Below, piece by piece: positions 5,710 through 10,897 of a stretch of 10,897 bases of DNA; positions within the stretch are counted from its first letter, which is position 1; each line of letters begins with the position of its first letter. Made by a program: the position numbers and the translations under genes. The notes under the pieces were generated by a model. That model did no database searches. It worked only from the letters and a program-made list of their open reading frames with translations, and was not told the DNA's origin. The stretch comes from JAGTJU01 sp038257535 (GTDB lineage Bacteria > Myxococcota_A > Polyangia > Fen-1088). The stretch spans positions 1 through 10,897 of the forward strand of contig JBBSJE010000211.1 in NCBI GenBank assembly GCA_038257535.1. Direction: 5' to 3'.

Positions 5710-6105
5710 ATGGCCGCCAAACAACACAACCCCGCCTTTGAGGCTTTGGTTGAAAGTCTGCGCACGCAGGTTTCGGAATGCACAATCGATGACGTGCGTT
5801 CGTGGCAACAAGCGGGACGCGCTTTTTTCTTCGTGGATGTGCGCGAGGATCACGAGTTTGCCCAAGATCATGCCACCGGATCCATGCACATCGGCCGCGG
5901 GGTGATTGAACGCGATGTGGAAACATTGATCCCCAACAAAGCGGCTGACGTGGTGCTGTATTGCGGGGGCGGTTACCGCTCCGTGCTGGCGGCCGACAGC
6001 TTGCAAAAGATGGGATACACCAACGTGCGGTCGATGATAGGCGGCATCCGCGCTTGGCGTGAAGCCAGCCTGCCGCTGACCGTTTCTGGCAAAGCTCCCC
6101 CATGA
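5710..6105 (+). CDS. Single-domain rhodanese-like sulfurtransferase
   Basis: This 131-residue protein has one rhodanese domain (about 20-125). The sequence shows FFFVDVREDHEFAQDHATGS, HIGRGVIERDVE, and the active-site loop CGGGYRS with Cys85 and Arg90 (CX4R), the cysteine that would carry the persulfide. GGIRAWREASLP closes the domain. No signal peptide is present, so it is cytoplasmic. It probably moves sulfane sulfur to an acceptor such as cyanide, a thiol or a sulfur carrier; the partner is unknown. ATG 5710 follows the lipoprotein stop by five bases; GTG 5701, overlapping that stop as GTGA, is an alternative start. The end overlaps the Nudix start by 4 bp (ATGA), so the genes are probably co-translated. 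Confidence 0.9.
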   Translation: MAAKQHNPAFEALVESLRTQVSECTIDDVRSWQQAGRAFFFVDVREDHEFAQDHATGSMHIGRGVIERDVETLIPNKAADVVLYCGGGYRSVLAADSLQKMGYTNVRSMIGGIRAWREASLPLTVSGKAPP

Positions 6106-6680
6106 GCCGCGGCTTTGCTGACGATCCCAAGCCGTGGCAGGTGCTGTCGCGAACCTATCTGTTCAAGCGGCCGCCGTGGCTCACGCTGAGGCAAGATCAT
6201 GTGCGGTTGCCCAGCGGGCAAGAGATTCCTGAATATTGGGTGTCTGAGTACCCACCTTGGGTGAACGTTGTGGCCGTCACTCAAGACCAACTCCTGGTGC
6301 TGATTCGTCAATACCGCCCCGGCATCGATGCGGTTCATTTTGAGTTGCCCGCAGGGGTGGTTGACGATGCGGATGCATCCATGGAAGCGGCCGCACGCCG
6401 CGAGTTGTTGGAAGAAACCGGTTACGGCGGCGGGCGCTGGGTGCAACTTACGGCGCTCAGCGCGAACCCCGCCTTGCAAACCAACTTAACGTTCTGCTTC
6501 GTGGCCGAAGACGTTGAGCTTCAGGCAGAGGCGGCGCCCGAACAGACCGAAGATCTGCGCGTGCACCTGATTTCTTTACACGACGCCCCTCGTTTGCTGG
6601 CGGAGGGCAATATGGTGCAAGCGCTGCATGTGGCACCGCTGGCGCAATACCTTTTGGGCCGTTTGCATAAACAGCCCTAA
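6102..6680 (+). CDS. Nudix hydrolase, ADP-ribose pyrophosphatase type
   Basis: This 192-residue protein resembles the ADP-ribose / nucleotide-sugar pyrophosphatases (NudF-like). An N-terminal strand pair (YLFKRPPWLTLRQDHVRLPS) precedes the catalytic core with VLIRQYRPGIDAVHFELPAG, characteristic of this subgroup. The Nudix box is at 85-108 (GVVDDADASMEAAARRELLE, then ETGY). The metal-binding R100-E101-L-L-E104-E105 and G107 are present. The box is one residue longer than the canonical GX5EX7REUXEEXGU, and the first Glu is replaced by Ala or Asp. Hydrolysis of ADP-ribose or a related nucleoside diphosphate derivative is expected. It is the last gene of the operon, with ATGA overlap with the rhodanese gene. 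It converges with the DUF1552 gene, the two stop codons being 10 bp apart. Confidence 0.9.
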   Translation: MSRGFADDPKPWQVLSRTYLFKRPPWLTLRQDHVRLPSGQEIPEYWVSEYPPWVNVVAVTQDQLLVLIRQYRPGIDAVHFELPAGVVDDADASMEAAARRELLEETGYGGGRWVQLTALSANPALQTNLTFCFVAEDVELQAEAAPEQTEDLRVHLISLHDAPRLLAEGNMVQALHVAPLAQYLLGRLHKQP

Positions 6681-6690
6681 GAAAGTCTCT

Positions 6691-8097
6691 TTAGGCCGTG
6701 AATCCTTTGAGCGGCCCGCTGCACCAGCGAGCGTCGCCGAAGCTGTTGCCTTCCACGCCCATCAAATTCATGATCGACACCAACAAATTGTTGTGTTGGT
6801 CATTCAGATGCAAGGCGCGGCCGGTTTGCAGCTTTCCTCCGGCCTTGCCTGCCACCACATAACAATGCGGGCTCAGGGTGTGGGCGCTGCCTTCAGCCAG
6901 TTCGTTCACCCAAACCACAAGACTGTTGTCCAGCATGGTGCCGCCTGCTTCTTGCACCTTGTCCATACCGGACACAAGCTCAAAAAATTTCTGTGCGTAC
7001 CATTCGTTGATCTTGGTTAGCAACTCTTGCGATGCAGCGTTTGCGGTTGAGTCATGCGAAATGTCGTGGTGCCCCCGCGACGCGCCCAACCAGGGAAATT
7101 CGGGGCCGCCCGAGGAATAGCTCCATTGAATGCTGGCCACACGTGTTTGATCGCAGGCAAGGGCCAGGTGCATCAGCCGCTGCTGCGCGTCGCCGCCCGC
7201 CCGAAAGTATTCTGCATGATAAGGGTAATCTGCAGGGCACGTGGCTTTTCCGCAGGCGTCTTGATTGCTGAGAGCCTGAGCGCTTTCGCACGACGCCGCC
7301 ACAGCGCCACCGCCGTCGCTGGGAAGCATGATTAGACGACGCTCAAGATCGCGGATGTGGGCCAGGTGGTTGTCTATCTTGTCTTTATCGGTTTTGCCCA
7401 AGCGTGGCGCCAGCCCCGAGTAGCTGCCTTTCACAAAATCCAACACGCTCTTTTGATCTTCAGCGCGTGCCGAGGCCGCCATGCCGTCGTTGGGCTTTGA
7501 CGCTCTACCGCCAAACACACGTTCAAACATTTTCAGTGCGTTTTGCTCAGGTTGAATGGCGTTGCCAGGCCCCGTGTACACCATGTGAAACAAGGGGTTG
7601 CCCGCCACCGTGAGCGACCGCACGCCAAACTCTAGCGACTTAAAGCGCGTGCCCATCCCAATCTTGTTGGCGATGTGTTGGTCGATGGAAATGCCTTTGG
7701 CCAACCCCGCGGGCTCGGCGAATTCATCGCCCTTGAAGGTGCCCGCAAGCAACTGCTGGCCGGTGAGACAATAGCCCATGCCCCGCTGATGATCGTTGCC
7801 AGGGCCATTGATTCGCCCTTGAGCATCCCCCATGCGCAGACCATCGATGAACACCATCTTGTCTTTAAGGGGCTCAAGCGGTTTTAGAATGCGGGGCAGG
7901 GTGAAGTTCGCGCCCGCACCTTGCGGCACCCAATTTTTGTGGATGGTGCCATTGGGGGTGAAGAAGATCACCAGCCGCAGCGGCGCCGCGGCGTGGGCGC
8001 TGCGCTTGGGCAGCATGGCCTCAAGCAACGGCAGGCCAATGGCCACCCCACCGGCGCCTCGCAACAAGGTTCGGCGATGCAAACGAAAGCTTTTCAT
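6691..8097 (-). CDS. DUF1552 family protein, Tat-exported
   Basis: This 468-residue protein belongs to the DUF1552 family. The N-terminus has a twin-arginine motif (HRRTLLRGAGG, Arg8-Arg9), a hydrophobic stretch and SAHAAAP as likely cleavage site, so it should be exported folded. The family opening RLVIFFTPNGTIHKNWVPQG follows. Other conserved segments are HQRGMGYCLTG (~103-113), SLEFGVRSL, HLAHIRDLERRL, the ASIQWSYSSGGPEFPWLGAS / RGHHDISH region and the closing MNLMGVEGNSFGDARW. DUF1552 resembles the DUF1501 proteins, which are related to the sulfatase/phosphatase fold; the biochemical role is unknown. Its ATG overlaps the upstream gene's TGA (ATGA, 8097-8094), so the two are coupled, the partnership usual for these families in Myxococcota and Planctomycetes. 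Confidence 0.92.
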   Translation of the reverse strand: MKSFRLHRRTLLRGAGGVAIGLPLLEAMLPKRSAHAAAPLRLVIFFTPNGTIHKNWVPQGAGANFTLPRILKPLEPLKDKMVFIDGLRMGDAQGRINGPGNDHQRGMGYCLTGQQLLAGTFKGDEFAEPAGLAKGISIDQHIANKIGMGTRFKSLEFGVRSLTVAGNPLFHMVYTGPGNAIQPEQNALKMFERVFGGRASKPNDGMAASARAEDQKSVLDFVKGSYSGLAPRLGKTDKDKIDNHLAHIRDLERRLIMLPSDGGGAVAASCESAQALSNQDACGKATCPADYPYHAEYFRAGGDAQQRLMHLALACDQTRVASIQWSYSSGGPEFPWLGASRGHHDISHDSTANAASQELLTKINEWYAQKFFELVSGMDKVQEAGGTMLDNSLVVWVNELAEGSAHTLSPHCYVVAGKAGGKLQTGRALHLNDQHNNLLVSIMNLMGVEGNSFGDARWCSGPLKGFTA

Positions 8098-9797
8098 TGA
8101 GAGACCTCCACGTTGCGGAACAAAAAGGCGTCGCTCTCGGTCACCCCTCGGATGACATCTTCGATATTGCCGTTGGCGCGCTTGAATCGGGCGTCGAGCT
8201 GGTGAAGAAAGCAGGCGTCGGCCTCAGATTCGGTCCGCCCCAGCGCGTAGCGGAACCAATTGGTGACCATGCATCGTTGCGCCTCCTGGCTTTTTACCAA
8301 AAGCCTCGCCAGCTCAACGGCGCCGTCGAAGCGACCTTCCACATCCGCCCCTATCACTTCGCCGGTTGCATCGACGGGCTTGCCGCCCTCCATGCTGCGA
8401 TGGCGCCCCACGGCGTCGAAGGCTTCCAGGCCCAAACCCAAGGGATCAATCAGGGCGTGGCAACCTGAACACGCGGCATCGGTGGAATGCTGCGCCAAAC
8501 GCTCCCGCGTGGTGACGTTGGGTCCCACTTCGGGCAAGGTGGTGTCTACGTCTTGGGGCGGAGATGGCAAGTGTTGGCAAAGCAAATGCTCGCGCACAAA
8601 CACGCCGCGCAACACGGGTGACGTGGCGTTGGCTTTCGATGTCGCCGCCAAGATGGCCCCCAAAGTTAACAGCCCGGCTCTGTGCTCGCCCGGCTCTGTA
8701 AAGGGCTCAAACGCATCGCCGCCGGGGCCACCCTCGAAGCCGTAAAGCCGTGCGAGCGGGCCGTTCACAACCGACTCTTTGGAGGTCATGAGTTGCTCGA
8801 AATTTCCACCTTCGAGCGCCACGCGCGTGGTGAACTGGCGCAGCTCTTCTTTCAGCAGGGGTGTGGTGTCGCTTTTCCATTCAGGAAACATCGTTGCGTC
8901 TTTGGAGACCGCCACCACATCACCCAATCCCAACCACTGTTCGTGAAAATCACCCATCATCTTGGCGGCGCGGGGTGAGGCCAGCATGCGATCCACCTGC
9001 GCTTTGATCACGTCACGCTTGCCGAGCTCGCCCGATTCAGCCAAACCCAGCAACTCATCGTCGGGCGTGGTGGCCCAAAGAAAGAAAGACAGCCGCGACG
9101 CCATCTGCCACGGGGACACCGGTGCGTAGGCTTTGTCAGACTGCGCGTCGCCGGCTTCCGCTCGATACAAGAACGGAGCCGATTGCAGCATCGCTTCAAT
9201 CACCAAGCGCGCGCCGTTGGCGAAATCTGTTTTCAGCCCCTGTTCAAACACAGCGGTTAATCCTTGCTTTTCCGCATCAGTCAGCGGGCGTCGAAACACC
9301 TTGGTGCCAAACTTGCTGATGAACTCTTGCGCGCAAGCGCGTTCATCGCCGCCGTTGGGATCGCATGGCAGAAGCCGTGAGAGATTGTTCTTGGCTGCGG
9401 TTTCAGCCAAACTGGCAGCGGCTTTTTGATACGATTCGGCCAGCACGGGCGAAACAGAAAGGTAGGCCGCGTTGTTGTCGAAGTTCAGGCGCCGCTCATC
9501 CGAGGGAAAGCTGCGCGCAGGCGCCGACTCATCGCCCAGAAGATCCGCCACAGCGTTGTTGTATTCGCGCCGGGTGAGCCTGCGCAATAGCGAGTCACCA
9601 GGGTCGAAATTTTGTTTGCAGCTTGCGATGCCCTCGGCGTCCAAACGCCCCAGGCCTTCGTCGGCCGTGGGCAGGGCGTTGTCTTTGGGCTGCTTGGCCT
9701 CGTCGTCGAACGACCCATTCTTCACATTGGCCGTGCAGGCTGCCATGGCTGTGGCAAACAACACGAAGGAACTGCGACTCGTGTGGACTGGTACCAT
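8094..9797 (-). CDS. DUF1587/1595/1592/1588/1585 multidomain lipoprotein with CxxCH motif
   Basis: This 567-residue exported protein starts with a signal peptide ending in a lipobox (LFATAMAAC, Cys21). Domains in order are DUF1587 (~70-135, LRRLTRREYNNAVADLLG), DUF1595 (~155-215, KVFRRPLTDAEKQGL), DUF1592 (~225-350, SPWQMASRLSFFLWATTPDD), DUF1588 (~370-470, RAGLLTLGAILAATSKAN and LCQHLPSPP) and DUF1585 (~490-560, WFRYALGRTESEAD). A CSGCH at 443-447 in ACSGCHALIDPLGLGLEAFD is a c-type haem attachment motif, so periplasmic or surface electron transfer is plausible. The usual N-terminal cytochrome domain of longer planctomycete relatives is absent. ATG 9797 has a strong AGAGGTGA Shine-Dalgarno four bases upstream (9809-9802 on the minus strand). 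It is coupled by ATGA overlap to the DUF1552 gene. Substrate and pathway are unknown. Confidence 0.93.
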   Translation of the reverse strand: MVPVHTSRSSFVLFATAMAACTANVKNGSFDDEAKQPKDNALPTADEGLGRLDAEGIASCKQNFDPGDSLLRRLTRREYNNAVADLLGDESAPARSFPSDERRLNFDNNAAYLSVSPVLAESYQKAAASLAETAAKNNLSRLLPCDPNGGDERACAQEFISKFGTKVFRRPLTDAEKQGLTAVFEQGLKTDFANGARLVIEAMLQSAPFLYRAEAGDAQSDKAYAPVSPWQMASRLSFFLWATTPDDELLGLAESGELGKRDVIKAQVDRMLASPRAAKMMGDFHEQWLGLGDVVAVSKDATMFPEWKSDTTPLLKEELRQFTTRVALEGGNFEQLMTSKESVVNGPLARLYGFEGGPGGDAFEPFTEPGEHRAGLLTLGAILAATSKANATSPVLRGVFVREHLLCQHLPSPPQDVDTTLPEVGPNVTTRERLAQHSTDAACSGCHALIDPLGLGLEAFDAVGRHRSMEGGKPVDATGEVIGADVEGRFDGAVELARLLVKSQEAQRCMVTNWFRYALGRTESEADACFLHQLDARFKRANGNIEDVIRGVTESDAFLFRNVEVSQ

Positions 9798-9824
9798 CGG
9801 CTCACCTCTTGAGAGTCGCTTAGC

Positions 9825-9844
9825 TTAGCCTTAAGCATGGCTAA
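9825..9844. promoter_or_regulatory. Inverted repeat in the leader of the DUF1592 gene
   Basis: TTAGCC (9825-9830) and GGCTAA (9839-9844) form a 6-bp-arm inverted repeat with an 8-base spacer, 28-47 bases upstream of the ATG at 9797. GCTTA-like copies lie beside it. It is placed where an operator or a leader hairpin would act on the DUF1592-DUF1552 operon. The short arms make chance possible. Confidence 0.3.
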
Positions 9845-9861
9845 AACACACCCATGACCAG

Positions 9862-9890
9862 AAAAAAGCCATCGATCTGGTGCTTTTTTT
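9862..9890 (-). terminator. Rho-independent terminator-like hairpin after the flavin-reductase-like gene
   Basis: On the plus strand an A6 tract, GCCA, a six-base loop (TCGATC), TGG-TGC and T7 follow each other. On the minus strand this reads A7, GCACCA, loop, TGGC, T6, located 34 bases beyond the stop of the flavin-reductase-like gene. The core stem is only about four G/C-type pairs with a two-base bulge, extended by the A/T tracts. The symmetry would also allow termination in the plus direction. It separates this gene from the DUF1592 operon downstream. Confidence 0.55.
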
Positions 9891-9923
9891 ACACAATAGA
9901 CATATCCAGTCAGACCTTGATAT

Positions 9924-10541
9924 CTAGCGTTTGCGCGTGGGCCGAGGCAACTCGAACAAATCGGTTGTCCTCGCGTATGCGATTCCCCCCATGCGGCCTA
10001 TGGTGTCAAGCTTGCGCGGGTCAACGGCGCCCGCGGCGTCGAACACGTCGTCGCGGGCGTGAATCATCAAGATTTCACCAATGACCAAATTGGCGGCCAA
10101 AGGCCCATCGCCCACGCGCACAATTTGGTGCACTTTGCATTCAAACTGCGCGGGTGATTCCGCCACGCGGGGAGGGCTGACGCGCTCGCTAGGCAACGCC
10201 GTTAACCCACACGCCTCTAGCTCGCTTACCTCATAGTCAAGCTCGGCCGAAGTTTCATTCACGGCTTCGCGCTGATCGTAAGTGCACAGGTTGACCACAA
10301 ATTCGGGCACGGCGTTGAGATTGCGAATGGTGTCTTTGCGGCTGCCATCGCGTTTGTCCACGCATGAAAACACCACCGTAGGCGGGTTGGCGGACACGCC
10401 GTTGAAAAAGCTAAACGGCGCGAGGTTAACGATGCCGTTGGCCGATACGGTGCTAATCCAGGCGATGGGGCGCGGGGTGATAAAGCCAATGAGCAGCTGG
10501 TAAAGCTCGCGGGGTGGCAATTGCGAGGGGTCGAGGCGCAT
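9924..10541 (-). CDS. Flavin reductase-like FMN-binding protein
   Basis: This 205-residue protein has the FMN-binding split-barrel fold of the flavin reductase-like family. Signatures are ITPRPIAWISTVSANG (21-36), the flavin-binding segment NLAPFSFFNGVSANPPTVVF (39-58), KDTIRNLN (69-76), FVVNLCTYDQREAVNETSAE and a C-terminal LDTIGRMGGIAYART. The family reduces FMN or FAD with NAD(P)H for partner monooxygenases, or simply binds FMN. No partner oxygenase is in the window, so the role stays general. The ATG 10541 start matches the family's N-terminus (MRLDPSQLPPRELYQLL); no strong Shine-Dalgarno precedes it. It lies 65 bp downstream of the PGPGW-type gene on the same strand and is followed by a terminator-like hairpin. 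Confidence 0.9.
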   Translation of the reverse strand: MRLDPSQLPPRELYQLLIGFITPRPIAWISTVSANGIVNLAPFSFFNGVSANPPTVVFSCVDKRDGSRKDTIRNLNAVPEFVVNLCTYDQREAVNETSAELDYEVSELEACGLTALPSERVSPPRVAESPAQFECKVHQIVRVGDGPLAANLVIGEILMIHARDDVFDAAGAVDPRKLDTIGRMGGIAYARTTDLFELPRPTRKR

Positions 10542-10606
10542 AGCGGCAGTTTACGAGACGAATGGCCCGCGGCCGGGCGCCTTAGGCTGGAAATCGGCAG
10601 ATTTGA

Positions 10607-10849
10607 CTACGGAAGCTCAAACGGAGGCCGGTCAAAACGCCCGCGCAAACGATTGATGAAATGGTTCACACTGGGTACGCGGAAAATCCGCATTTCCAAC
10701 CTGCGTTTGCCGGGGAACGTCACGAGCGACAGCCCCAAAAGGATAAACACCAACCCAGGTCCGGGCACCATAGGTACAATCATGACGAGTCCCATGATCA
10801 GCACCACCCCGCCCACCAAGTTCCTTAGAACCGCTAGCAGCCCCCGCAC
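10607..10849 (-). CDS. Small PGPGW-type transmembrane protein (start possibly outside window)
   Basis: This 80-residue membrane protein has two hydrophobic helices (about 10-28 and 33-45) joined by a VPGPGL turn, with PGPG at 29-32. It is followed by FPGKRRLEMRIFRVPS and a basic tail. The turn and the second helix (LVFILLGLSLVTF) are the hallmark of the putative PGPGW transmembrane family, small inner-membrane proteins of unknown function. The start given is GTG 10849. However, the same frame stays open to the window's right edge, with 16 further codons that could be coding (ending SERFHPF), so the gene may begin outside the window. The next gene downstream on the same strand is the flavin-reductase-like gene, 65 bp away. 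Confidence 0.75.
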   Translation of the reverse strand: MRGLLAVLRNLVGGVVLIMGLVMIVPMVPGPGLVFILLGLSLVTFPGKRRLEMRIFRVPSVNHFINRLRGRFDRPPFELP

Positions 10850-10897
10850 GAACGGGTGAAATCTTTCGCTGGGGGCGCAAGGAACAAAATGGTTGGC

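Noticed and set aside
5120..6130. Minus-strand frame continuous with dnaJ, giving a 702-residue product
   Set aside because: The extra N-terminal part is antisense to the lipoprotein and rhodanese genes and has no protein-family character. DnaJ homology begins at 5119. It is a shadow frame of GC-rich coding DNA.
6676..6695. Hairpin CCTAA...TTAGG between the convergent Nudix and DUF1552 stop codons as a bidirectional terminator
   Set aside because: It has only a 5-bp stem plus a bulged GA/TC, no U-tract, and the symmetry largely reflects the two facing TAA stop codons.
6878..8155. Several plus-strand frames opposite the DUF1552 gene
   Set aside because: All are shadows of the minus-strand gene, with no RBS or domain signal.

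Overview
The window looks like a chromosomal segment of a member of the Myxococcota or a related former-deltaproteobacterial lineage. Three things suggest this: a DUF1592/DUF1588-type protein paired with a DUF1552 protein, a Cys-rich lipoprotein with an Asp/Ala/Pro-rich tail, and a divergent ECF-like sigma factor. GC content appears high (not computed). The assignment is an inference from gene content, not from a phylogenetic marker. No RNA genes, CRISPR array or intact insertion sequence were seen.

Layout. Positions 1-381 (minus) hold the N-terminal part of an IlvY-like LysR regulator that runs off the left edge. A 147-bp AT-rich divergent intergenic region with two T-N11-A dyads and a phased direct repeat separates it from a HipH/YjjJ-type HipA kinase with its own N-terminal helix-turn-helix (529-1920, plus). 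Next, on the minus strand, comes a UPF0175 antitoxin / DUF3368 PIN toxin module (2724 to 1986). Its toxin gene carries an in-frame TAA. Positions 2725-3055 hold no convincing gene. A sigma-70-like protein with a Cys-containing C-terminal extension follows (3056-3997, plus), and its start codon lies inside a perfect 19-bp palindrome.

The middle is housekeeping. dnaJ (minus, 5119 to 4022) is divergent from a tight three-gene plus-strand operon: Cys-rich lipoprotein, single-domain rhodanese, and Nudix hydrolase of the ADP-ribose pyrophosphatase type (5219-6680). The right part is all minus strand. A lipoprotein-type DUF1587/1595/1592/1588/1585 protein with a CxxCH motif is translationally coupled (ATGA overlap) to a Tat-exported DUF1552 protein. 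Upstream of these lie a PGPGW-type small membrane protein and a flavin-reductase-like FMN-binding protein, the latter followed by a terminator-like hairpin.

How the parts relate. The left 3 kb is an accessory, regulation- and toxin-rich patch with signs of decay. The rest is ordinary core or lineage-specific genes. The most noteworthy sites are the operator-like arrangement between ilvY and hipH, the A8 tract at the hipH start, the nonsense-broken PIN toxin beside an intact antitoxin, and the palindrome over the sigma-gene start. No clearly new multi-gene system was found.
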